A DNA stretch of 64,000 nt from DASRDR01 sp044867785. Its GTDB lineage: Bacteria; Methylomirabilota; Methylomirabilia; Rokubacteriales; DASRDR01. The notes below the pieces were generated by a model. That model had not been told where the DNA came from, did no database searches, and saw only the letters and a program-made list of their open reading frames with translations. The stretch spans positions 1 to 64,000 of the forward strand of contig JBIOVM010000098.1 of assembly GCA_044867785.1 (NCBI GenBank), written 5' to 3'. Below are positions 32,776 to 41,018 of this stretch, one piece after another (within the stretch, counting starts at the first letter, position 1; every line of letters begins with the position of its first letter). A program made the position numbers and the translations under genes.

Positions 32776-33779
32776 GTGAGCCTCTCCGAGACGATCTCTC
32801 GAATCGTGTAGATGGGCTTGCGCTGGGACTCGTGGTAGGTGCGCACGAGCATCTCGCCCAAAAGGCCGATTGACACGAACTGAAAGCCGACCAGCACGAG
32901 AAGAACGCTGAGCAGAAGAATGGGGCGGTTGGCGAGTCCGAGCCCGAGGACGATCTTCTGGTACGAGAGTACCCCGCCGAGCACGAGACCGGCACCGCCC
33001 AGCACCAAGCCGAGGAGCCCGAAAATCTGGATCGGCCGGGTCCAGTAGCTCATGAGGAACTTGACCGTGAGGAGGTCCAGGAGAACCCGCACCGTGCGGC
33101 CGAGACCGTACTTCGACACCCCGCGCTGGCGCCGCGCGTGGCCGACCGGCAGCTCTCCGACGGTGGCGCCGACCCAGTGGCACAGGGCGGGCAGAAAGCG
33201 GTGCATTTCCCCATACAGAGCCACATCCTGGAGAATTTCCCTGCGGTAGACCTTAAGGGCGCACCCATAGTCGTGGAGGTGGACCCCGGTAATGCAAGAG
33301 ATGAGCCCATTGGCGATCTGGGACGGGAGTCGGCGTGACCAGAAGGGATCCCGGCGATCATGGCGCCATCCGCTCACGACGTCATACCCTTCCTTGAGCT
33401 TGTCGACCAGCCGGGGAATGTCGGCCGGGTCATTTTGGCCGTCGCCGTCCAGGGTGGCAACCAGCTCGCCCCGGGCTAGGTCGAAGCCGGCGGCCAAGGC
33501 CGCGGTCTGGCCGAAGTTCGCCCGGAGCCGGACGACCCGGAGCGCGGGGAACCCGGCGGTCAGCTCGCGCAGCCGGGGCCACGTCCCGTCCCGCGACCCG
33601 TCGTCGACGACGATCACCTCGTAGGGACGCCCGAGGCTGTCCATGACGTCCCGCAGGCTCGTCAGCACGGGGCCAACGTTGTCCTCCTCGTTGTAGACGG
33701 GGATGACGACCGAGAGGGCCACGCTCGGGGGCGCGGACGGGTCCTCCGCCCGCTCGCGTCCGTCCTTCGGCGGGCTCAC
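32772..33779 (-). CDS. Polyprenyl-phosphate glycosyltransferase, GT2 DPM1/ArnC type
   Basis: A 335-residue glycosyltransferase. VVIPVYNEEDNVGPVL opens the GT-A fold, VDDGSRDGTW is the nucleotide-binding Asp loop, and VATLDGDGQNDP is the metal-binding D-x-D region. Two C-terminal membrane helices (about 240-265 and 275-300) place it with ArnC/DPM1-like enzymes that load a sugar on polyprenyl phosphate at the cytosolic face. The GTG overlaps the UPF0104 stop and its own stop overlaps the SGNH start, so the three are coupled. Sugar unknown. Confidence 0.9.
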   Translation of the reverse strand: MSPPKDGRERAEDPSAPPSVALSVVIPVYNEEDNVGPVLTSLRDVMDSLGRPYEVIVVDDGSRDGTWPRLRELTAGFPALRVVRLRANFGQTAALAAGFDLARGELVATLDGDGQNDPADIPRLVDKLKEGYDVVSGWRHDRRDPFWSRRLPSQIANGLISCITGVHLHDYGCALKVYRREILQDVALYGEMHRFLPALCHWVGATVGELPVGHARRQRGVSKYGLGRTVRVLLDLLTVKFLMSYWTRPIQIFGLLGLVLGGAGLVLGGVLSYQKIVLGLGLANRPILLLSVLLVLVGFQFVSIGLLGEMLVRTYHESQRKPIYTIREIVSERLT

Positions 33780-34750
33780 GTGGGTTTCTCGCTCGCCACG
33801 CGAAGATCGCCCAGGGTCAGGTTGAGGACGCTCAGATAGGCCAGACCCACGAGCGTGATCGGGACGTAATTGGCCAGGTGATAGACGATCGACAGCGACA
33901 GAGCCGTGTCGCGCGCCACCCCGACGAGCGCGAGGCCCTCGACGGTGCCCACCTGGAACGGCCCGACGTAGCCGGGCGCCGACGGCAGGACGAGCGCCAC
34001 CGCGATCGTGCCGAGGAGGAGGAACGACGCGTAGACGGGCAGATCCAGCCCGAAGGCGTAGAAGGTCGCCTCGACGCCGGCGGCGTTGACGAGCCAGATC
34101 AAGAGCGACAGGGCAGCGGTGGAGACGAGCGCGCGACCGTCGCTCAGGACGTCCAGGCCGGCGCGGAACGAATCAACCAGCCGTCGGGCCGGACCGGCCA
34201 GGCGGGCGGGCAGGCGCCCGAGCATCGCGGTCAGGAGGCCCATGCCCCGCCCCGTGCGCAGGACCACCAGGCCGACGAGGACCGCCACGTAGAGCGCGCA
34301 CGTGAGGCCCGCCGCCCAGAGCAGGGTGCGGCCCGGGCGTAGGAACGCCAGCCCGCCCAGCAGGAACAGCAGGAGCGTGAAACCGTCGAAGATCCGCTCG
34401 ATCACGATCGTCGCGAACGGCAGCGACGGGGGCAGCTGTTCGGAGCGCCCGAGGGCATAGGCCCGGACGAACTCGCCCAGGCGCGCGGGAAGGACGTTGT
34501 TGGCCATGAAGCCGATCATCGTGACGGCGAAGAGGCGATGGACGCCGATCCGCTTGATCGGCCGAAGCAGGAGCTGCCAGCGGATGGCGGTGAGCCAGAA
34601 CCGGACGAAGATCGAAGCGAGGAGCGGCACGAGCCACAGGGGCCGCACCTGGCGGAGCTGTTCGAGCACTTCCTCGAAGCTGACCCCCCGGACGGCCACC
34701 CAGAGGAGGACCGCGCTGACTGCGACCCCGATCCAGACCTTGCCGCGCAT
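33776..34750 (-). CDS. UPF0104/LPG_synthase-TM flippase-like membrane protein
   Basis: A 324-residue protein with about eight helices. It has the UPF0104/AglD-like marks: GFMANNVLPARLGEFVRAYALGR, VERIFDGFTL and the late LPSAPGYVGPFQVGTVEGL. This membrane domain is shared with the lipid-flipping part of MprF and with putative polyprenyl-phosphate-sugar flippases. Next to a polyprenyl-phosphate GT2 gene, moving the lipid-linked sugar across the membrane is the obvious guess. It starts with ATG three bases after a 31-codon upstream ORF in the same frame. First full gene of a three-gene operon. Confidence 0.87.
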   Translation of the reverse strand: MRGKVWIGVAVSAVLLWVAVRGVSFEEVLEQLRQVRPLWLVPLLASIFVRFWLTAIRWQLLLRPIKRIGVHRLFAVTMIGFMANNVLPARLGEFVRAYALGRSEQLPPSLPFATIVIERIFDGFTLLLFLLGGLAFLRPGRTLLWAAGLTCALYVAVLVGLVVLRTGRGMGLLTAMLGRLPARLAGPARRLVDSFRAGLDVLSDGRALVSTAALSLLIWLVNAAGVEATFYAFGLDLPVYASFLLLGTIAVALVLPSAPGYVGPFQVGTVEGLALVGVARDTALSLSIVYHLANYVPITLVGLAYLSVLNLTLGDLRVASEKPT

Positions 34751-34753
34751 CGC

Positions 34754-34849
34754 TCAGGCGGCTCGGTACCGGCGGTCGTTCGCCCCGAGGCGCCCTCCCG
34801 GGGGCGCCGGCTCGAGCCTCGAACGTGCTTGGCCCCCCGGGTGCGTCAT
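34754..34849 (-). CDS. 31-residue upstream ORF before UPF0104 gene
   Basis: ATG 34849 to TGA 34754 encodes a Gly/Pro/Arg-rich 31-residue peptide. Its stop lies three bases before the UPF0104 ATG (TGA-GCG-ATG) in the same frame. A TTGCCG...TATACT promoter ends ten bases before this ATG, so it would be the first start on the transcript. It may be a coupled leader ORF or a former N-terminal extension cut by a stop. No family is recognisable. Confidence 0.4.
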   Translation of the reverse strand: MTHPGGQARSRLEPAPPGGRLGANDRRYRAA

Positions 34850-34859
34850 CAGACCGGGC

Positions 34860-34889
34860 AGTATACCCCCCGACCTCGGATTCCGGCAA
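34860..34889 (-). promoter_or_regulatory. Promoter of UPF0104-GT2-SGNH operon
   Basis: TTGCCG (34889-34884), an 18-base spacer and TATACT (34865-34860). It ends ten bases before ATG 34849 of the small upstream ORF and 109 bases before the UPF0104 ATG. Confidence 0.55.
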
Positions 34890-34967
34890 CCGACCGGTCC
34901 TGGGGGCGGCGTCGACTGGAGCCTGGCCCGCCTCGCTCGCGGGGACCGGCTCTCCAGGAGCCGACGC

Positions 34968-36410
34968 TCAGGTCCGGCGGGCGATGGCGATCAGTGACAG
35001 TCCGAAGGGCAGGGGCAGAGCCGACTCGACCCGGAGAATGGGCACGAGGAGGTTCTGCAGGCGCAGCTGAAGGGCGGGGACCCGCGAGCGCCGCAGCAGG
35101 ACGCTGTTCAGATACCACCCGAGGACCCCGACCCGGTTGAAGAACGCCATGTGCTCGACCTGGAATCCGGCCTCCGTCAGGCGCGAGACGAGCCCGGTCC
35201 GGTCGTAGCGCCGATGATGGTCAATCGCGCGGTCGATGGCGCCGTACAGCCGCTGATGGGCCGGGACGAGCAGGAGCAACCGTCCACCGGGGACGAGGGC
35301 GTCGTGCACACGGCGGAGCGCCTCGCGGTCGTCCTCGACGTGCTCGAGGACGTTCAGGCACAGGACCGTATCGATGCCCATCGCGGCGAAGGGCGCGGGA
35401 TCGAAGCTCGTGAGGTCGAGTGGCACGACCTCCACCCGGGTGTGGCGCTCGAACGTGTTCGAGAGGATCCGGAGGTACCGAGGGTTGAGGTCGGTGGCCA
35501 CCACCAGCTCGCGCCCCATGAGGTAGCGAGTGAAGCTCCCGATGCCAGAGCCGATCTCGAGGACCCGCTGCCCCAGCCAGGGCGAGAGCTGCTGGAACAT
35601 CCACTGGTTGTAGCGCTCCGCCCGAGACAGCCGCAGGAGGGTCTTGTAGCCGGGGTCGGCGTTTTCCTGGTCGTCGACGAACGCGTAGCGGAGGATCGTC
35701 CAGAGGGCGACGATCCCGTCCGTCCAGCGGATCTTCTTGCCCTCCCAGTAGGCGCGGCCGGCGTACGAGATCGGCACCTCGTAGATCCGCGCGTGTACCT
35801 TCGCGAGCTTGGCCGTGAGTTCCGGCTCCACCCCGAAGCGGTTCGAGCGGATGGGGATGCTCTTGATGATGTCGGCGCGGAAGACCTTGTACCCCGTCTC
35901 CATGTCGGTGAGATTCAGGTTCGTGACCATGTTGGAGACGAGCGTGAGCGTCTTGTTGGCGATGTGGTGCCAGAAGTAGAGGACGCGCCGGGGGGTGCCC
36001 GTGAAGCGCGAGCCGTAGACCACGTCCGCCTTCCCCTCGAGGATCGGCGCGAGCAGCTTCGGGTAGTCGCGCGGATCGTACTCGAGATCGGCGTCCTGGA
36101 CCAGGATGATGTCTCCAGTGGCCTCGGCGAAGCCACGCCGGAGGGCGGCGCCCTTCCCCTGATTCGGCTCCTGATAGTAGATCCGGATCTCGTTCTTCTC
36201 GTCGGCGGTCCCCAGCTGGCGCGCCTCGGCCAGCTCGGCTTCCAGCCGGCGCAGGTAGTCGCGGGTGCCGTCCGTGGAGCAGTCGTCGACGATGACGATC
36301 TCCTTCGGCAGCGCCACGGCCTGAATGCGCTCGAGGATCTCGGGAAGCGTGAGCCGCTCGTTATAGACCGGAACCACGACGGAGAGCCGCGAGGAAGGGA
36401 CCGGTGTCAC
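34968..36410 (-). CDS. GT2 glycosyltransferase fused to SAM methyltransferase
   Basis: A 480-residue two-domain protein. Residues 1-240 are a DPM1-like GT2: SVVVPVYNERLTLPEIL, VDDCSTDGTRDYL and VQDADLEYDP (D-x-D). Residues 260-480 are a class I methyltransferase: VLEIGSGIGSFTRYL (SAM-binding glycine loop), TVLCLNVLEHVEDDREAL, and VPAHQRLYGAIDRAIDHHRRY. It lacks the C-terminal membrane helices of its GT2 neighbour, so it is cytosolic or peripheral. The protein could load a sugar on a lipid carrier and methylate the product or a related lipid. The start is GTG 36410; TATAAT ends six bases before it, ruling out the longer frame to 36551. Confidence 0.88.
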   Translation of the reverse strand: MTPVPSSRLSVVVPVYNERLTLPEILERIQAVALPKEIVIVDDCSTDGTRDYLRRLEAELAEARQLGTADEKNEIRIYYQEPNQGKGAALRRGFAEATGDIILVQDADLEYDPRDYPKLLAPILEGKADVVYGSRFTGTPRRVLYFWHHIANKTLTLVSNMVTNLNLTDMETGYKVFRADIIKSIPIRSNRFGVEPELTAKLAKVHARIYEVPISYAGRAYWEGKKIRWTDGIVALWTILRYAFVDDQENADPGYKTLLRLSRAERYNQWMFQQLSPWLGQRVLEIGSGIGSFTRYLMGRELVVATDLNPRYLRILSNTFERHTRVEVVPLDLTSFDPAPFAAMGIDTVLCLNVLEHVEDDREALRRVHDALVPGGRLLLLVPAHQRLYGAIDRAIDHHRRYDRTGLVSRLTEAGFQVEHMAFFNRVGVLGWYLNSVLLRRSRVPALQLRLQNLLVPILRVESALPLPFGLSLIAIARRT

Positions 36411-36416
36411 CGCGGC

Positions 36417-36422
36417 ATTATA
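36417..36422 (-). promoter_or_regulatory. Consensus -10 box, leaderless GT2-MT transcript
   Basis: A perfect TATAAT on the minus strand, six bases before GTG 36410. Predicted +1 is the G of the start codon. No -35 match at 17-18 bases. Confidence 0.55.
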
Positions 36423-36549
36423 ACAAGGCCCACCCTCCGGCTTTCGATTCCGCCCGAGGCTTCCGCCCTTAGCGAATGGATGGCTCGGGGCGGGGCTCGG
36501 GGGCCCGGCTCCCGTCACGCGGGCGGGGAGTCCTCCCGCCGCCGCCACC

Positions 36550-37200
36550 ACATCCGGATTCCACGGTCAGCCGCTCCACGACGAGGACCCCCGGAGCCGG
36601 CGCATCTCGCTCGCCCGAGCCCCCTGGAGGACAAGCTCGACGATCCGAGCGCCTCGGGGAAGATCCAACATCGCCCGGTCCGTGTGGCCCTGGTAGCCCG
36701 CAGAGACCGGCCACGGCCGCGCCCCGGCCGGCCGGCCGTGACGGACCGGGCCACCGGGACGATCGATCGCCCACTCCACCGTCTCGACTCCCGCCCGAAG
36801 CGGCATTGCCGTCACCGTCCCGTCGTCTTCCAGTCGTAGCCGAGCCCCGCGCGGTGAGAGGAGACCGCGAGCTCCCAGGTGGGGATGAGCTGCACGGCCG
36901 AGGCGCCCGCCGCGACGAGTGGAACCAGCAGGCGCGTCGTCGCGCGGCGCCCGACGAGCGTGAGACCAAGCGCGACGGTGACGAGCGCGACGTGGTAGAA
37001 GAGCTGTGGATGCCCGGGGCGAGAGACGCGATGCCCAGCGCCGGTCCGCCGATCGCTCCCCAGCGCCGTCGTTCGGTTGCGTCGGCCTGCACGAGGCAGG
37101 CGAGATCGCGGGCAGCCACGCGATCGTGTCGAGCATCGTCCAGTGGTGGGCGTGACCGAGCATGAAGCCCGAACAGATCTCCTCGACGTCGACCTCCGAC
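36550..37200 (-). pseudogene. Decayed YfhO-family membrane protein gene
   Basis: Minus-strand remnants in shifting frames. From the 5' side: SGFMLGHAHHWTMLDTIAWLP (about 37110-37190), then in another frame LACLVQADATERRRWGAIGG, then in the third frame (37015-36812) GHPQLFYHVALVTVALG... with VQLIPTWELAVSSHRAGLGY. These follow in the order typical of YfhO-like polytopic proteins (SGF-x-x-G-H, A-W-L-P, G-H-P-Q, Q-L-x-P-T-x-E). A last piece (about 36820-36560) has VEWAIDRPGGP and DLPRGARIVELVLQG and ends, after one more shift at a G5 run, in VLVVERLTVE. The N-terminus and a large middle section are gone. At least three frameshifts make it non-functional. Confidence 0.75.
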
Positions 37201-37229
37201 CACCAGCGGTGAGGGCAACGGAGCGCGGG

Positions 37230-39932
37230 ATGGGCCTCCGGCGTTTGCGGAGCGGGCTCGTCGTCGCGCTGGCGGTGGGTGTGGTCGTGCGGCTCCTCCT
37301 GCTCCGGTGGCCACGCCTCTGGTACGACGAGGCGACGACGGGCCTCCTCGGCTTGGCCGTGCTCCAGGGTGACTTGCCCATCTACTTCTTCGGCCAGCCT
37401 TTCATGGGCGCGCTCGACGGGTATCTCGCCGCCCCCATCTACTGGAGTCTCGGCATCTCGGCGCGGACGCTTGAGCTGGTGCCGGTGTTGCTGGCGCTTG
37501 TCGTCGTCGGGCTGACGATCCGGTTGGCGAGCGACGCGTTCGGGCCGCGCGCGGCGCTCCTCACCGCCGTGCTGCTGGCCCTGCCGCCCGACTTCCTCCT
37601 CTACTGGTCTCACGAAGCCCGCAACCACTACCCGCTCACGCTCGTGCTCGGCACCCTCGCGCTCCTCCTCGCCCTCCGGGTGCCGGTCGCCGCGGGCCGC
37701 CGTCGGGCGTTCCTCTGCCTGCTGCTCGGGGGCACGCTCGGGCTCGCGCTCTGGACCAACTTCCTCTCCCTGGTCTATTGGCCCGCCGTCGCGGTGCTGC
37801 TGCTGAGGCGGGGTTTCCGACCGCTGGCGCCGAGTCTCCTCGCCGCGCTGCCGGCGTTCGCCCTCGGCAGCCTGCCCCACTGGCTCTACGGCGTGCCGCA
37901 CGGCACGGCGATCCCGCCGCCGGGCCGACCGATCGGCATCGCGGGTGTCGTGGCTCACCTCGGCCTCTTCGCGGAGACGGGATGGCCGATCGTGGCCGGG
38001 CTGCCGGCGGCGCTCCGCGGGAGCTCGACGGGTGCGGCGCTCGCCGGTCTGATGGGGGCGCTCTACGTCATCGCGGCCGGTGCAGCCCTGGGCGGCGTCC
38101 GCCTCGCCGCGTCGCCGTCCGGTTGGACCGGCCGGGCCCTGGTCGTTCTCGTTGCCACCACCGTGGGCGTGGCCGCGGGGACGGAGTATGGGCGCGGCCT
38201 GGGCGACCGCGACCCCCACTACCTCCTCCCCCTCTACACGGCGCTCCCGCCGCTCCTGGGCCGGTTCCTGGCGGCACTGGCGCCGCGCGGGATGCTGGCC
38301 GGGACGGCTGCGGTCCTCGCACTGCATGTCGCGGGCGCGCTCGGTGGCACCTTTCGAGATCTCCGGCCGGAGGTCGCCGCGGCTGAGCGCGCGGAGTTCA
38401 TCGCGCATCGCGAGGCCGTCCAGACCTTCGAGCAGGCCGGCCTCCATCGACTCTACGATCGCGAGTTTTCGAGCCGGACGATCACGTTCCTGTCGGCCGG
38501 CCGCGTCATCTTCTCCAATCCCTACGAGGAGATTCGACCGTCGTTCGCGCGGGCGGTGGACGGCGCGGCCGAGTCCGCCTGGTGGACGGGCCGGCACTCC
38601 CCGGCGCTGGAGCGGAACTTCGCCGCGCTCGGGATCCAGTTCACGTACCAGCGCCTGCCCGGCCTCGGCGGGGCGTACCGGGGCTTCGCGCTCAGGGCGC
38701 CGTCGATTCGGGAGCTGGAGCCCGCCACCCTTCGGGCCAGCGCGAGCACCGGCACGGCCGCGCATGTGACCGACCGGGTGGGCGCCACGATCTGGAGTGC
38801 CGGGCGGACCCAGCGCGGCGGGGAATGGCTCGAGATCGATCTCGGCCGGGTCCAGCCGGTCGCCTTGGTCCGCTGGCTGCCCGGCACCTTTCAGGAGATG
38901 CCCCGCGGCCTCCGGCTCGAGGCCTCGAGCGACGGCGCTGCCTGGCACACGCTCCTGGATCTGCCCCGGTATCTCGGACCGCTCTATTGGTCGGCGGGAC
39001 GTCCGATGGCGCGCGTGCGGAGCGGCCGGGTGGAGCTGCGCGTGCCGTCCGTTCCCGCCCGCCACCTGCGCATCACCCAGACCGGAGTCGACGAGACCTG
39101 GGCGTGGACGATCCGGGAGCTCTACGTGTACGCGGCCACGGGGCCGGCGCCGGCTCCGTCTCTCGACGCGGACGGCGCCGAGCTTGCCGGGGCCGTTCGA
39201 CGCGCGGGCGTCCGGCGGCTCTACGCCGATCACGGCTGGGCCAGCCGGGTGGCCCTCGCCGACCCGTCCATCCACGTCCCGCCGGCCAACCTCCAGGTCG
39301 ACGACTACGGCTGGAAGGGCCCGGGGGCGATGCTGTTCCCGCCGTTTCGATGGACGCCCGGCACCGGCGTTCTGCTGGAGCCGGCCGACGCCGAGGGATT
39401 CGAGGCAACGGCCCGCGCCGTCGGGCTGGCCTTCGAGGTGCGACGGCTCGGCGGGCTCACGCTGTTCGTCCACGCGCCGCCGCGCGACGCGGGGACGGCC
39501 CTTCCCCCGAGCGCGCTCACGGTCACGGGGTCGCGGCACCCTCGGAGCGCGGCGCGAGCCGTCGACGGCGATCCGGTCACGCGCTGGACGACGGCCGGGC
39601 CGCGGGCGGCGGGCGACTGGTTCCGGATCGACCTTCCGACGCGACCGGTGGTCCGCGGCCTCAGCATGACGTCGGAGAATCCTGCCGATCTCCCGCTCGC
39701 GATGGCGCTGGAGAGCTCGTCCGACGGCGCCCACTGGCAGCCCCTCGCCGCGACCTTCCGGCTCGAGCGCCGCTACCGGTGGGGCGGCTTCGGGCTGCTC
39801 GACGACGGGGCGGTCGCCGCGCGGCTCGACTTTCCGCCGGCCGCCGTCGGCGCGCTCCGGATCGTGCTCCGGGACGGCGATCCCACGTTCGACTGGTCGA
39901 TCCACGAGCTCGCCGTCTACGGCGGCGACTGA
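37230..39932 (+). CDS. GT-C-like membrane protein with two discoidin-like domains
   Basis: A 900-residue protein. The N-terminal half (about 1-410) has around ten helices and an early LWYDEATTG (Asp33-Glu34) in the first extracytoplasmic loop, where GT39/GT83 enzymes place their catalytic acid. QPFMGALDGYLAAPIYWSLG and SHEARNHYPL follow. After a linker, two F5/8 type C-like domains appear: about 545-690 (GGEWLEIDLGRVQPVALVRW ... RHLRITQTG) and 765-900 (DGDPVTRWTTAGP ... AGDWFRIDLP). Predicted role: transfer of a sugar from a polyprenyl carrier to an external glycan that the tail binds. ATG 37230 follows GGAG; the frame extends upstream over the pseudogene. A distant paralogue of 60186-62963. 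Confidence 0.82.
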   Translation: MGLRRLRSGLVVALAVGVVVRLLLLRWPRLWYDEATTGLLGLAVLQGDLPIYFFGQPFMGALDGYLAAPIYWSLGISARTLELVPVLLALVVVGLTIRLASDAFGPRAALLTAVLLALPPDFLLYWSHEARNHYPLTLVLGTLALLLALRVPVAAGRRRAFLCLLLGGTLGLALWTNFLSLVYWPAVAVLLLRRGFRPLAPSLLAALPAFALGSLPHWLYGVPHGTAIPPPGRPIGIAGVVAHLGLFAETGWPIVAGLPAALRGSSTGAALAGLMGALYVIAAGAALGGVRLAASPSGWTGRALVVLVATTVGVAAGTEYGRGLGDRDPHYLLPLYTALPPLLGRFLAALAPRGMLAGTAAVLALHVAGALGGTFRDLRPEVAAAERAEFIAHREAVQTFEQAGLHRLYDREFSSRTITFLSAGRVIFSNPYEEIRPSFARAVDGAAESAWWTGRHSPALERNFAALGIQFTYQRLPGLGGAYRGFALRAPSIRELEPATLRASASTGTAAHVTDRVGATIWSAGRTQRGGEWLEIDLGRVQPVALVRWLPGTFQEMPRGLRLEASSDGAAWHTLLDLPRYLGPLYWSAGRPMARVRSGRVELRVPSVPARHLRITQTGVDETWAWTIRELYVYAATGPAPAPSLDADGAELAGAVRRAGVRRLYADHGWASRVALADPSIHVPPANLQVDDYGWKGPGAMLFPPFRWTPGTGVLLEPADAEGFEATARAVGLAFEVRRLGGLTLFVHAPPRDAGTALPPSALTVTGSRHPRSAARAVDGDPVTRWTTAGPRAAGDWFRIDLPTRPVVRGLSMTSENPADLPLAMALESSSDGAHWQPLAATFRLERRYRWGGFGLLDDGAVAARLDFPPAAVGALRIVLRDGDPTFDWSIHELAVYGGD

Positions 39933-40016
39933 GCGGCGCACGCGCGCCGCCGCGCTCGCGCTCTTTCCCGACGGGCTCGGGCACCGCCGTCGTGGCGCCC
40001 GCCGAGGGGCCCCTGC

Positions 40017-40022
40017 TATACT
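40017..40022 (+). promoter_or_regulatory. -10 box, leaderless epimerase transcript
   Basis: TATACT ends six bases before ATG 40029. Predicted +1 is the A of ATG. No clear -35. Confidence 0.55.
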
Positions 40023-40028
40023 CGGCGC

Positions 40029-41015
40029 ATGCGCGCGCTGGTCACCGGGGGCACGGGCTTCACCGGGAGTCACCTCGTGCGGCGCCTCCTGGCGAGAGGT
40101 GATCAAGTGCGGGTCCTCGACGCCGCGCCGGGGCTGTTCCGCGACGAGCTCCAGGCCCTCGGCGCGCAGGTCACCCTCGGGAGCGTGACCGACGCGGCGC
40201 TCGTCGACCGGCAAGTCGCCGGCACCGACGTCGCCTTCCACCTGGCGGCGGCTTTCCGGAAGATCAATCTGCCGAAGCGAGAGTATTGGGAGGTGAACTG
40301 CCAGGGGACGCGCCATGTGGCCGAGTCGTGCCTCCGACACCAGGTGCGCCGGCTGGTCTACTGCTCGACGCAGGGGGTGCACGGGCACGTCGCCCGGCCG
40401 CCGGGCGACGAGACCTCCCCGATCGCGCCCGAAGACTACTACCAGCAGACCAAGTACGATGGGGAGCTCGCGGTGTGGGAGATCGCCCGGAACGGGCTCG
40501 AGGCGTGCGTGGTCCGCCCGATGGGGATCTACGGTCCCGGCGACCCCGGCCGATTCCTGATGCTCTTCCGCGCCGTCCAGCGCGGGCGCTTCCTGATGTT
40601 CGGGGACGGTGAGACCTTCTACCATCCTTGCTACATCGACAACCTGGTCGACGCGTTCGAACTCGCCGCCGAGCATCCGAAAGCCGTCGGGGAGACGTAC
40701 CTGATCGGCGACGATCGGTACGTGTCGCTGAACGAGCTCGTCCGGACGGTGGGCGAGAGCCTGGGGAAGCCGGCGCGGATCGTCTACCTGCCCTTCGGCC
40801 CGCTGTGGGTCGTCTCCGCCGTGTGCGAGTCGGTGCTGATGCCGCTCGGGATCGAGCCGCCGCTGTTCCGGCGCCGGGCGGACTGGTTCCGCCAGACGCG
40901 TGCCTTCACCGTGGACAAGGCCGTGCGAGAGCTGGGCTTCGTCCCCCGCGTGCCGCTCGCCGAGGGCCTACGCCGGACGGCGGCGTGGTACCGCGAGCAC
41001 GGATACCTCCGCTAG
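40029..41015 (+). CDS. NAD-dependent epimerase/dehydratase (extended SDR)
   Basis: A 328-residue extended short-chain dehydrogenase. VTGGTGFTGSHLVRRLL is the G-x-x-G-x-x-G dinucleotide motif; YYQQTKYDGE holds the Tyr-x-x-x-Lys pair (near residue 140). VVRPMGIYGPGDPGRF is family-typical. It resembles sterol- or sugar-nucleotide-acting members such as the 3-beta-HSD/WbpP-like group; the product cannot be named. First gene of a plus-strand run with AsnB, UPF0104, acyltransferase, UPF0104. Three bases separate its stop from the AsnB start. Confidence 0.87.
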   Translation: MRALVTGGTGFTGSHLVRRLLARGDQVRVLDAAPGLFRDELQALGAQVTLGSVTDAALVDRQVAGTDVAFHLAAAFRKINLPKREYWEVNCQGTRHVAESCLRHQVRRLVYCSTQGVHGHVARPPGDETSPIAPEDYYQQTKYDGELAVWEIARNGLEACVVRPMGIYGPGDPGRFLMLFRAVQRGRFLMFGDGETFYHPCYIDNLVDAFELAAEHPKAVGETYLIGDDRYVSLNELVRTVGESLGKPARIVYLPFGPLWVVSAVCESVLMPLGIEPPLFRRRADWFRQTRAFTVDKAVRELGFVPRVPLAEGLRRTAAWYREHGYLR

Positions 41016-41018
41016 GCC

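Noticed and set aside
37230..40676. The long minus-strand open frame opposite the GT-C gene (part of a 1,369-codon frame).
   Set aside because: Its upstream part is antisense shadow with low-complexity composition. Only its last section below about 37200 overlaps the real YfhO remnant.
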